Part shown: positions 12,619 through 22,959 of the stretch, in pieces | Layout: each line of letters starts with the position of its first letter | Position numbering within the stretch: position 1 is the stretch's first letter | NCBI GenBank assembly: GCA_900155495.1 | Contig: FTLJ01000201.1 | Span: 1 to 64,000, forward strand | DNA: 64,000 nucleotides | Direction: 5' to 3' | From: Porogramme epimiltina | Lineage: Eukaryota > Basidiomycota > Agaricomycetes > Polyporales > Polyporaceae | Position numbers and translations under genes: made by a program | Notes under the pieces: model-generated | The model's input: only the letters and a program-made list of their open reading frames with translations | Database searches by the model: none | What the model was told of the DNA's origin: nothing

Positions 12619-12829
12619 GGTGGGAGTGGTGAAGCTTAAGAGTTGAGTGCACAGACGGGTCCGACTCGGAGGCAGACTGAGTCTGACGCCCCCGTCGCGG
12701 TCACTCGTCCCGTGAGCTCGTTCAAGACGCCCGCTCCAGCACTTGTCCTGTTTCCGATCTCCATCTAAATTCTTTGAGAATCCCGTATCCCTATATCGTC
12801 CGCCACTCTCACGACCACCACGCATTATT
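12619..12829. promoter_or_regulatory. Short divergent promoter, CWC27 / unknown gene at 12830
   Basis: Only 211 bp separate the two start codons, so both genes must share this intergenic region. A TATA-like ctatatcg lies at about 12791, some 40 bp before the plus-strand ATG. Confidence 0.5.
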
Positions 12830-13943
12830 ATGGCCGAGGCTTCGTCGAGCTCGACGCGTCCCCTGCGCCAACCGGCCGCCCATTATATCGGCTTCAACGG
12901 CTTCGTCGACCCCGTGCGCCACAGGATGACGGGCTCCGGGCCCCCGCCCAAGACAAACCTGCACGCCGTCGCTGCAGCACCAGAGCGCGCGACGCGCGAA
13001 CAGCTGAATGACCTGCGCGACGCGGTACAGCGCCGCCAAGCCGTCGAGAACATTATGGAGCTGGGAGGGACGTACTTTCCGGGGTGAGTCTACGCGTGGA
13101 TGGCGGAGGGCGGGCTTCGCTGAGAGCCTGGGGGTGGGACACGCAGGATGGACGCCATCCGGCGTATGAACGAGATACCTGAGACTCCCGCAGCGGTACA
13201 GGGGCGCATAGAGCAGCTGCAGAAGAAGCTCACGGAGGACGTCCGGAAGCTCTACGAGTGGCACGCGCAAGACTACTATGATGAGATGCTCGACTTGTCG
13301 CGGTCAAAACCAGACATCGACGACCCAGGCGTAGAGGTGCGTTTACAATTTTTCAGAATGTCCGCGAGTCATTCCGATGGTCGTACAGGCATTCTATAAA
13401 GACTCTCGGTCTGCGTACGACATGGCTTCGGCGTTTGACGACGAGCTGGACGCACACATGCATGCACATCTGCGTGCGGTGTATCCTCTCCGGAAGCAGC
13501 ACGCAGCACTGTTAGTGCAGGAAGAGGCCGACCAGAGGAAACGGGACCAACAGTTTCCACAAGACATTGCGGCATTCGATGCTATTCGCAATCCGGAAGT
13601 CAAGGTACGCCCCACCAATCCCCAAGATATTTACACGCCATTATCGCTACTCACGCGCTTTGTGTGCTTAGCTGCGTATCGCTCGGTTTCTTGCCGGGGA
13701 TGACGTCATGCAAGAGAAAATGATGGATCAATTCCAGTGGCGATGGCTGATTTGCAAGGCTTTAGTAGGACACTACAAAGAGAACGTAGGCACCTCTTTT
13801 ACCTCTTCTGTATATTCCTCCCAGAGGCCAGTTAACCTATTTCGTTTTTGCAGAAGACATTCAAGGAACAGATCGAGAAGTTACTGCAGGCTTATGAGTC
13901 TCGCGATCCTCGTACGAGGACGCCAGCCAACCCAGGCCCATAG
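12830..13943 (+). CDS. Conserved-looking protein of unknown function, 287 aa
   Basis: I do not recognise a family. Five exons join cleanly in frame (12830-13083, 13147-13336, 13389-13604, 13672-13785, 13854-13943), each with GT...AG introns of 52-68 bp, which is strong evidence for a real gene. The protein is charged and mostly helical, with no signal peptide or membrane segment. Segments include HYIGFNGFVDPVRHRM near the N-terminus, RIEQLQKKLTEDVRKLYEWH, a long heptad-like stretch around HAALLVQEEADQRKRDQQF, and WRWLICKALVGHYKEN near the end. It is divergent from CWC27 across 211 bp. Coiled-coil character suggests a structural or complex-subunit role, but this is inference only. Confidence 0.8.
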
Positions 13944-15178
13944 GATACGCTCGTGCGCAGTGTATCCTCCTACGCAGCAGGCGATCCCCACTATACCTCA
14001 CCTCCTATGTCCACGTGTATAACACCTTGCATACATTACAGCGCTATCCCAGTTGACCAGGCACGCTACATGCCGCCATTCCATATTTTACGGCACGCTA
14101 CGAGGCAGTCGTTACATGGAAGAAGGAAAAGTATGAGATTATATGAATGGAATACATGTACATTACAGGAGGGCGCAACCCCACTGAATGGATAGGGTGA
14201 ATACGTCTTTGCACATTGCAGGGCACCTGAGAGGATGTCAGTTCGGTGCAACAGAAATATCAAGGTAGAAAGATCAGGGGTGTCAAGTTTTGGAGCACGC
14301 CCTCACAAGTGAGGTATAACTCCTTGAAGAAATTCAAAAGAATAGAACATCATCGAACACAAAAAGAAGGAAAGCGCACCTTCATTATCCTGATCCATGC
14401 CTGCAGGACCGCCCAAATGTATCCCCCACCCCCGTCACCTTGCCTCTCCGGAGACCTGGCGCCGTGCATCAGCACGGCGCGACGAACGTACAAGCGTTCA
14501 GGAAGCAAAAAATACGCGTGAAAAGGGGAACGCTGACAGAGAGTAAGCCCCATTCCGTTCGCGGGCGGCCCCCGCGAAGGGGACGCATCCCGCGACCGCA
14601 TAACTGTGTCTATGAGCAACCATCGCGCGACGACGCACCCGGACGAGGCGGCGACGCTCGTATCCCCGCGTCGCCGCAGAGTGCGCCGTCGGCGGCAGAA
14701 CTGGCTCGGGCGAGCACCACCCTCCTCGCGAGGAGAGAAGGTGGCGGCAGTGCGACCGGCCGCCCGTCGTCCGCGTCGCCGTGCTTGGGGGCGAGGGCTT
14801 TCCAGGATGGGCGAGGGCGTGTTCTGCGTCTCCGGGGACTTTCCCCACAGCCGAGGAGGAGGGCGCGAGGGCCCCCTGTGCGTGAGCTGCGATAGCGGTC
14901 CTTCCGACAGCGTTCTGGAGGAGCAGCGCGAATTTTTGGCGGGTAATATAGGACCAAAATTGGAGCGGAGATACGATCTTTCAGCGATGTTTTTCAGTCT
15001 CCGCGCATTGGGGAAGGCCGCCCATCGACCGTGGGGGTGCGCACGTGCCTTGTGGCACCGGCAGACGCGTGTGTGCCCCACCACGGAGGAGAGTCGGGTA
15101 GACTCGATTGTGCCTCTCATTAACTGCTCGACTCTGTACCCCCTTCACACCTCCGCTCCTTCTCTCCCTCACACCATA
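13944..15178. other. Intergenic region, 1.2 kb
   Basis: It lies between two plus-strand genes of unknown function. Long overlapping open frames on both strands from about 14350 to 15340 are GC-driven and carry no known motif. A CT-rich tract immediately before 15179 (cacctccgctccttctctccctcacacc) is the likely promoter and start region of the next gene. Confidence 0.55.
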
Positions 15179-16577
15179 ATGCAACCCGGCTCTAGCGCCT
15201 CAGCATCGTCCTACCATGCTCAGGACCCCCCTCCCCGCTCGGACCTAGTATGGGATCGCATCCCGTCCCTCAAGATCGTTCGCCCCCCCAAAGGTGTGTT
15301 GCCTACACATTCTTGGTCATTGGGACTGTCCCAACGGCACTGAATTCTCTTTGGAATAGGACCATTCTCTCCACAAGTTGACGAGCGTTGCTTCACCTTC
15401 TGCTCGCAAAGCATCACTGGTCGCATTCACGGGAACGACCCATGGTGTCGCACCATCTGCTTTCGCCGGGTCTTCGCCCACGAAGTCACCCGTGTCCTAA
15501 GTCATCATCGCTCTCAAACCGCAAAGCAATCTCAGGGTCGCAAACAAGTGGAGACTAAGGAAGTGCCCGAGACTGCTCCCGTCAACCACCCCCTACCCCC
15601 GGAAGGCCAGCGATACAGCGGCTGGCTCTCTATGCTCCTCCAGGAACGTTTTGGAGACCTAGACGATGAGACACATGACGCGGACCATCTACATCAACCA
15701 CACCCGACCGAGATGAAGTATTGGCAAGAAGGCTGGTACCTTTGGTGGTCGACCAGCCGCTGGGCCGCACAGGAGAAGCTCGATCTCATGCGGAGAGACC
15801 TGCAAGGGCAGACAGACTGGCAGGGCTTCAAGGATAAGAAGAACGAAGAATGGGCGAAGGGTGCGCCGCCTTTCGAAGACCAAGCACAAGGCCACTTAGA
15901 CGGGCACACGGAGCCGCACCCATTCGAAGATTTAGGGAATATGCAGCCATTTCCCGACGTCTCGTGAGTTGTCTTCTCTATTGCGTTTCCCTGTGGTGCG
16001 TTCGGTGGTCCGTGCGTGCGCCGCACTAGGTTAGCTCTGTGTGGCATCTGACGCCGCACAAATGAGCGCGTCGTGGACGAAATAGATCACAGTGCAGACG
16101 GCGACCACGAACCCTGATCGTTTCGTGCGGTGCCAACAGGTGCATGTACCACACAGGCGGTGCGCAACTGTCCGCACATAGCTGCGCACTTCGCCTTTCG
16201 GCCCGGACCGCCTGTCGCTTCTTGACTTCTCGGTATGTTCCCTCTGAGGCGTGGCTGACACCCGTACTTCTAGGGCCTCGTCAATATTGCTCCCTCTCCC
16301 GATACTCCCGACATCCATCCCCTCCATAATGACCTCTATCCGTCCTGCTCTCGCACCAACAGAACGCGTGCTCGCACTCGTGCACGAGAGCATATCGTCT
16401 GGCGCGCAACGGGAACTCATGGGCAAGATGTGGGAGAAGGCGCAGACGGACGAGCCACGGAAGCTGCTCGTCGTTGCTTGGGGGAGGGTACGAGAAACCC
16501 TCTGGGGTGGTAGCTCGAGCGAGGGTGAGGGACGGGAGAGGAGTCATGGCGATGGCGGGAAGGACGAGAAGAGGTAG
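15179..16577 (+). CDS. Protein of unknown function, about 340 aa
   Basis: No family is recognised. Three exons (15179-15293, 15360-15963, 16274-16577) sum to 341 codons in frame. The N-terminal part has a conserved look (SLKIVRPPKGPFSPQVDERCFTF with several Cys), and the centre is rich in Trp (KYWQEGWYLWWSTSRW, then DWQGFKDKKNEEW). The C-terminal exon contains a helical segment RVLALVHESISSGAQRELMGKMWEKAQ and a charged Gly/Ser/Glu tail. The second intron is about 310 bp, far longer than the neighbours, so a further exon could be hidden in it. The start was chosen because it follows a CT-rich tract and precedes the first intron in frame. Confidence 0.7.
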
Positions 16578-17373
16578 GAAGCCTCGCCGCTACGTCTCCT
16601 AATATTATGAGGTGTGATATAGATGCTTGCTACGAGTAATGGACAGTGCTGGATGGCAGTTTTATCAACCTGACGGGATGCCTCGATGATGGTGTAAAGG
16701 CGTGTTACTGTCCCAACAAAACGTCAGTAGTGGACTGTCTCATAGGCCCTAGACCAAGGTCTACTAGTGACGTCAGGGCTTGGCTTGTCATTAGCGCCCA
16801 CCATTTGGGGGTGATTTTTGGAGGATAACAATGAGATAGGAAGTTGGAACGGAGTGAAAGAGTGGACTTAGGGTGGCTTGCACTAAACGTGCACAGTAAT
16901 TAGGACCTGAATTAGCCATAAGTAGAACCCCATATTAAACGGCTGCGAACAGCTTGAGAAGCAAGTGACTGATCCCATTGCCCTTCTGCACGTAAAACCT
17001 AAACTTGGCCCGAGTTGAGCGCGTTTCTTCTGTCCGCTGCCTGCAACTGCCCTCAAGACCGCTCCACTTATCCCTAGGACCAGATTCACACTTTACTACT
17101 CCCACTTCTAAGCTATGCATAGGCTGCCCGCGGGAGTCTGTCTCTACTTGTGATAACTTGGCGCCGAGAATTCACCCTAGTTTACGCGAGCCTTATGCAA
17201 TCGCATTAGTTTTCCCAGTCTCATGGTCCGGCCGCCGGTCCTTCTCTGCTTCTTGTGGTCTGGGCGCGACCTTTGAACACATACATATGTAAGAGGTTCT
17301 CCCCACTGGTCTCCGTAATCGACCCACATTCCTCGATTCCTGCGAACGCACTCATATCGTCATTATCGCTATC
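16578..17373. other. Intergenic region upstream of metal ATPase copy 1
   Basis: There are 0.8 kb without a convincing gene. It is AT-richer than its surroundings (about 16640-16930). The last 120 bp are the promoter/leader of the ATPase. Compared with the region upstream of the second copy (55288 onward), only the final 20-30 bp before the ATG look alike by eye, so the duplication appears to fade out here. Confidence 0.55.
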
Positions 17374-20300
17374 ATGGCAGGGTGCTGCAACGACGGCGGC
17401 TGCGGCAACGCCCGCGACACTCCCAAGAATCCTTCGCCCACTGGCAACGAAATACCCAACGTTCATGCGGAAGCTGCGAAAGATGCTGAAGCTAGTGGTG
17501 TAGGCTGTTGCGAGGGCTCTGTCTGCAAGTGCAGCGGTCAGTCGTCCAGCTACTTCGAGGGAAGTCCTTACTCATCCCTTTTTCTGTCCAGATGCTTGCT
17601 TCGACGAGCTTGCCCGTGTCATGTGTGGCGACGACGAGACGCATCTCCACAACCAAGGCACCGCTGATTCTTACAACGAAAATCGTGTGACTGAAGGAGA
17701 CTGCGAGAGCGGTAAGCACCCATTTTCCTCTTTGGGGATCAGAAGCGACCGGATACGCTGGCGTGTACCGAAAACCGGCGCGTTCTGCCACCCCTTCTAT
17801 ACGTCCCTGTCCACTTTGCTAAGATCTACATAGTTATAGGATCCGACTGCACCTGTTGCGGCGATGACAAACCTGCCCCGACGGAAGCCCCCGGAAAAGA
17901 GCCAGCTATGCCCTCCGTTGACAGCTGTGGACAAGCCGGTCTCCGCAAGCGCACGACCGCGAAGGCATCTAGCTCGTCTCCCACGTACCCCAAGCAGGCA
18001 TGTGGCGAACACCGCACCTTTGCCCGCACCCGCTACAACGACACGCTCGCCGCCTTTGGATGTGTATGCAAGGCGCTTCTCGCTCGTGGTCTTCAATCCT
18101 GCTGCACTACGACCGGTCGCAGCGGTAAAGGTGTCGCCGCATCCATATCGAGCCGACGTTCCTCCCGTCGTCTCTTCTCCAACCGGCCCCCTTCCGTCGA
18201 TTCGTGCTGCAGCAAGGGTGACTGTTGCGGGCCGTCCCAGAGCGTCCACAGCCTTCCGTACAAGGGCCATGTCGAGTCCCGGAGCATCAAGTCTGTCAAG
18301 AGAGAGTCGAAGGCTTCGCTGGACTCCTGCTGCGGCGATGGATGTTGTGGAGGGAACGAAAGTAAATCCTGCTGTGGCGATAGCTGCTGCGACGGGGGCG
18401 AATCCAGCACGGGACCTGCCGATGAAGAGAAAGTCGAGCACGTTGCCGTCGACATGGGGGAGAAGGCCGGCGCATCCGAAGGAGGACACGCCGTTCTAGC
18501 TATCAAGGGCATGACCTGCGTCGGCTGCGAGAACAAGCTCGCCCGCATCCTCCACGGCATCCCCGCGATCAGCAACATTAAGACGAGCCTCGTCCTGTGC
18601 CGCGCCGAGTTCGACTTCGATGATAGCGCCGCAGACCTTGCCACTCTAGTCCAGCTCATCGAGAAGGGGTCCGGGTTCTCCGCGGAAGTCATCGACATCG
18701 GAACGACCCGCGAAGTACTGGTCTCCGTGCCCACTGCACTTCAGGACGAATTCCTCGCTTCCACCAAGCCTGTCGGGGTCGAGGATGTTACACGCTTCGA
18801 CAAGGATGCCTTCCGCGTTAGCTATGATCCTCGCACCATCGGCGCTCGCGAGATTATGGCGTTCTACAAGACCTTCGAGCCGACCCTCGCCCCTGAGCCC
18901 CCGGACCCTGCCCTCGCCGCCGGAGCGAAGCACATCCGCTACCTGGCCGCTCGAATGGTCGTGTCCGCCGTGCTGACCATCCCCGTCCTGGTGATGACGT
19001 GGGCCCCGCTCCCGCCCAACCCACGTGCATACGGCGTCGCGTCCCTCGTCCTCGCCACGATCGTCCAAGCCGCTATCACTGGCCCGTTCTACATCAGCTC
19101 TTTCAAGAGCTTGTGGTTGACACACCTCGTTGAAGTGGAAGCGCTCATCGTCTTGAGCACTACTGCAGCGTACGTCTATTCCGTGGTCGCCTTCGCGTTC
19201 GAGATGGCTGGCCGGCCCCTGTCCACGGGAGAGTTCTTCGAGACAAGCACCCTCCTCGTCACACTCATCATGGTCGGCCAGTTCGTGAGCGCCGTTTCTC
19301 GCCAGCGCGCAATCGAGGCTATCTCCATCCGGTCGCTTCAGGCTCGCACCGCGCTCATCGTTCTACCAGACGGTGAAGAGGAACTGGATGTCCGCCTTGT
19401 GCAATACGGCGACACTTTCAAGGTCCTTCCCGACTCTGCGATCATCACCGACGGAGAGGTGCTATGCGGAGCGAGCACGGTGGACGAGTCGATGATGACC
19501 GGAGAGTCGCGTCCTGTGGAGAAGGGGCTTGGAAGCGCCGTAATCGCAGGGACGGTCAACGGTCCGAGCACACTCCTGGTCAAGGTCACTCGTCTTCCTG
19601 GGGAGAACACGATCAGCGACATCGCGCGGATGGTCGACGACGCTCGGTTCTCTCGTGCTCGCGTGCAGGAGACAGTCGATTGGGTCTGCGGGTGGTTCGT
19701 GCCGGTGGTGATGGTGCTGACGGTGATCACATTCGTGATTCAACTCTCTGTTGGCATCGCGGTGCGCCACCAGTCGAAGGGAGAGGCTGCCATTGCGGCT
19801 CTGACGTACGGGATATCCGTGTTGGCAATTTCGTGTCCGTGCGCAATTGGACTGGCAGTGCCGATGGTGATCCTGATCGCGGGCGGAGTGGGGGCAAAAC
19901 TCGGACTGGTGTTCAAGGCTGCGACGACAATCGAGCAGGCGCGGAAGGTGACGCACGTTGTGCTGGACAAGACTGGCACGGTGACGCAGGGCAAGCTGTC
20001 GGTCGTGGACCGCTTTGTGGACGAGTCTACTGGATTCGACGTGCCGTCCGTGGTTGGTGCCCTCATCTCAGCCAGCCGCCACCCTGTCGCTGTTGCTATC
20101 GCGTCTACCCTCCCTCCCTCGGTCGATGGACAACCTCCGGTTGAGAACGTGTCGATGATGACTGGGAAGGGGATCCAAGGGACCCTCCTCGGCAAGGAGC
20201 TCCGTGGCGGCAGCGCGAACTGGCTCGGTCTGGAGACACATCCTACCATCCAACCCCTGCTCGGTCAAGGCCTCACAATGTTCTGCGTGACCCACGGTGG

Positions 20301-20934
20301 CAACCTCGTTGCTGCGTTCGGCCTCGCTGACCAGCTCCGCCCCGAGGCTCACGCGGTCATCAAGGCCCTCGGGAAGCGGAAGATCAAGGTCTCGATTCTG
20401 AGCGGCGACCACGCTGCTGCTGTGGCATCCACCGCGACCGCGCTGGGTATTCCGCCGGAACGCGCTCGGGCAGGCTGCCTCCCCGCGGACAAGCAAGCGT
20501 ACATCAAGGACCTGACGGCCAAGGGCGACATAGTGCTGTTCTGTGGCGACGGGACGAACGACGCCGTGGCGCTGGCGCAGGCGGCCATCGGAGTGCACCT
20601 GGACGCGTCCTCGGGCACGAGTGCGGCGGCTGCGGCATCGTCTGCGGCGGACGTGGTGCTGACGCGGGCTGACCTGGGCGGGGTGGTGGCGCTGCTGGAG
20701 CTGTCGGACGCGGTGGCGCTGCGGGTCGCCGCTAACTTCACGTGGTCTGGGGTGTACAACTTGGTGGCGATCCTGTTCGCGGCGGGTGCGTTCGTGGACG
20801 CGCGGATCGCGCCTGCGTACGCGGGCCTCGGGGAGCTCGTGAGCGTGCTGCCTGTGGTGCTTGTTGCGCTGCAGCTGAAGTGGTTCAAGCCGAAGGGTCT
20901 AGACTATGGGAGGTCCGGAGTTGGAAAGGCTTGA
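17374..20934 (+). CDS. Pca1-like P1B heavy-metal-transporting ATPase, copy 1
   Basis: This is a membrane pump exporting or sequestering soft metals (Cu, Cd, Ag) with ATP. Three exons (17374-17536, 17592-17711, 17840-20934) give 1125 aa. The first 300 residues are Cys-rich, with repeated CC pairs (CCNDGGC, CCSKGDCC, CCGDGCC, CCGDSCC). A heavy-metal domain has GMTCVGC around 318-324. The core has TGES at 648-651, the transmembrane CPC motif (SCPCAIG) at 760-762, phosphorylation site DKTGT with Asp804, the P1B-specific HP at 842-843 and GDGTND at 997-1002. The last membrane helices read YNLVAILFA and GELVSVLPVV, lacking the MxxSS of typical Cu(I) pumps, as in the Pca1 clade. The start ATG follows a CT-rich leader and opens a Cys-rich exon conserved in copy 2. 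The exact metal cannot be read from sequence. It forms the outer end of the left duplication arm. Confidence 0.93.
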
Positions 20935-22014
20935 ACGGGAGGGGAGCAGCGCGCGACAATGGGTGGCGCGTGGCGAACGTTGGCCGGGAACAAGAAGTGG
21001 AATAGAGGAGGTAGCGAAGAGAACGTGCAATTCGTTTTGGTTGTAGTGAGCTTTCATTTGTTGACGTATCGATCCCTCTCTGATGTCTACGGTGCGAAAG
21101 TCATATGCGTGGTATACTCGAATGACATGGAATATATGATCCCTTTTGTGACCCTACTGAACCGGGGTGGCTTTTCACCCCTTCGTAAACTATCAGCGAA
21201 GGAACAACGATCATGATAGGAGAGGTAATGCACTTACCCTAGCAGGACTGATGCCAGCAACAAAAGTTCGGGTCCCCCGCGAGCTCACCGACAGCTCGCT
21301 CGTCTTCCATTTCACGTGCCGCGCCCTCGACATGAGGCCCATGTTAGCCCGCCTCGTGGGGCAGGCCGAACGGGGTCACTGCGTTGTCAGCAGACGATAT
21401 CGCAAGCGCTCGTTCTTGCACCTCCTTCCTGTTTCGCAACGGAGGGCAGCGGAGTTTCCTCCACGTGCTCGAGCGCCCGTCAGCCCCCAAGCCCTTATAT
21501 TCCGCCCTCTCTTTCGTCTCCCTCCTCCCTCACCTCTCTTCCCTACTTCCATCTCCTAGTCTCCCTCATGCACTCCGCCTGCCATGCCCCGTCCTCAACG
21601 CACAAGCTAACAACTGTGAGTACCTCATCCACCGACATACAACCCTCCGCCACACCTAACCACTTCCCGCCACCTTGCCGCCACCCTCCCCTGCCTCCTC
21701 GTAGTCGTCGTCGGTGCTCATCGTCTTTCCATCGTCAGCTCAGGATAACGTCAAGATACTATTCCAACGGATGCCGTAAACCCCAAACGGGTGCATCCAC
21801 AACATCGAGCCGACTTCAAGCTTGACCACCGCCACAACCACCGGACCACCTTGGGTCAAGACCACCAACGCTCGACGCTACAAGATATAACATCAACGCT
21901 GCTACTATCAACATACTCTTGGTTTTTTTCCCGCCAACATATCGGGGCCTCAACTCAACTTGAACACCGTCAACCGCCGCAAGCACGCGCTCCAACATCA
22001 AGTCCCCCGGTTCT
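20935..22014. other. Non-coding tract downstream of ATPase copy 1, repeated in the right arm
   Basis: It contains the 3' flank of the ATPase and then a tract (from about 21230) that is kept in the right arm at about 51480-50700. Short open frames here (for example 21384-21659) have counterparts in the other arm but mostly read through promoter-like CT-rich sequence. No protein domain was recognised. Confidence 0.6.
21491..21560 (+). promoter_or_regulatory. Putative RNA polymerase II promoter (TATA-like box plus CT tract), left arm
   Basis: A TATA-like cttatattccgcc is followed by about 55 bp of almost pure C/T (ctctctttcgtctccctcct...), the usual arrangement of a fungal promoter and start region. 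The same arrangement is preserved in the right arm at about 51214-51140. A possible splice donor (gtgagta) lies at about 21618. No downstream protein gene is obvious, so a non-coding or repeat-derived transcript is possible. Confidence 0.45.
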
Positions 22015-22527
22015 ATGTCCGTCGTCTGTCTCTGTCTCCGTTTCGTTGCTCTCTCGATTGTCGTGTCCTTCGCCGCCTCCATGTCTTTGCGGCTGATCGT
22101 CTCCTGTCTTTACGAGTCCTCTAGCTCCGTATTCGCTGTCGTTCTCCGTTTCTATTTCGTCACCCTTTCTTTTATCTGCTGCTTCGTGTTCATCGCCGCC
22201 CCCATGTCTTTGCGGCTGGCCGTCCCCTGTCTTTACGTACTCGTTCAGTGTCTCGGTCGTGGCGTAGATAGTCGGGCACACACGCACGGCTCGCTCTCGG
22301 GCGTTGGTGGGGTCGCCGCTGTGCTTCGGTCGGCGGTGGCCTCGGGGGGAGTTTTGGTCGCTGTCCGGGGCAACCGGCAGTGGCATTCCTGGAGCCTTCC
22401 AAGACCCATTGAAGGGCAGGGCGGACGTATGTTATCTACGACGCACCAAAGGCCAGGTTGTACCCCGCGCCCTCTTTTAAATGGCAGAGAGCTTGTTGTG
22501 TTGTTGTTGATGCCCTGCACGCGTTAA
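22015..22527 (+). CDS. Hypothetical hydrophobic 170-aa ORF in the left arm, possibly repeat-derived
   Basis: This open frame is kept as a 173-aa frame at 50181-50702 in the right arm. By eye the size difference is explained by a small in-frame indel (VVSF versus VYCFMSF) while point changes are scattered. The N-terminal half is hydrophobic and internally repetitive: MSLRLIVSCLYES and MSLRLAVPCLYVL are 41 residues apart, reflecting a 123-bp DNA tandem. The C-terminal half lies inside the 300-bp repeat module and is therefore probably not protein-selected. There is no known family. It may be only a by-product of repeat DNA. Confidence 0.25.
   Translation: MSVVCLCLRFVALSIVVSFAASMSLRLIVSCLYESSSSVFAVVLRFYFVTLSFICCFVFIAAPMSLRLAVPCLYVLVQCLGRGVDSRAHTHGSLSGVGGVAAVLRSAVASGGVLVAVRGNRQWHSWSLPRPIEGQGGRMLSTTHQRPGCTPRPLLNGRELVVLLLMPCTR
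22075..22250 (+). repeat. Imperfect tandem duplication, 123-bp period
   Basis: The block atgtctttgcggctg at 22081 recurs at 22204 with flanking similarity (cgccgcctcc before the first, cgccgccccc before the second; cctgtctttacg after both). The same pair is present in the right arm around 50500-50640 in reverse. Confidence 0.7.
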
Positions 22528-22557
22528 TATAACGACGTGCATTTTTTCCTTGGTGTG
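22250..22557 (+). repeat. 300-bp repeat module, copy 1
   Basis: It runs from about the gtagatag box, through gggcgttggtgggg and caaaggccaggttgtacccc, to the terminal GTGTG. Five copies lie in the window (22250, 25180, 47274, 50151, 59785); this one differs from copy 2 mainly in the last 60 bp. It has no TSD and no paired terminal inverted repeat that I can see. Confidence 0.8.
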
Positions 22558-22959
22558 CGATATCGTGTGTCGACGCGAGGTTGTAAAGTTCGCGAGGTGT
22601 CTCCCGGCGCAGTCGAGGTACCACACTGTCAATCGATCCGAGCCAGTTGTGATACATCCGGAAACGTCGCCTCGACGCCATCGATCCTCCCACTGAATGC
22701 GGCTGCGAGCGATTCGGCCGTGTGGGCATGGGACCATTGTTGGATTAATTGAGACTAAGCCGAGAGGAGTGATCCGTCAACTGTTCCCTCTGGCGAGGGT
22801 CCGGTGAGTCACATCGCTGTAGCGGCTCAATCATATAATTCCTTGTAATCCGGCTATAGAGGAGGAGTAAACCATCTCACCTTGACTAGAGAATATACAC
22901 GACGTGAACCAATGGCACTTCACATTGGAGGCTAACTCCGGTTATGCTATCTGGGGGAG
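22558..22959. other. Arm-specific spacer between two repeats, left arm
   Basis: These 400 bp have no gene. The sequence is collinear with 49726-50150 in the right arm (shared boxes ttggattaattgagactaagccgag and atccggctatag, in inverse orientation there), which ties the repeats on both sides into one duplicated unit. Confidence 0.6.
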
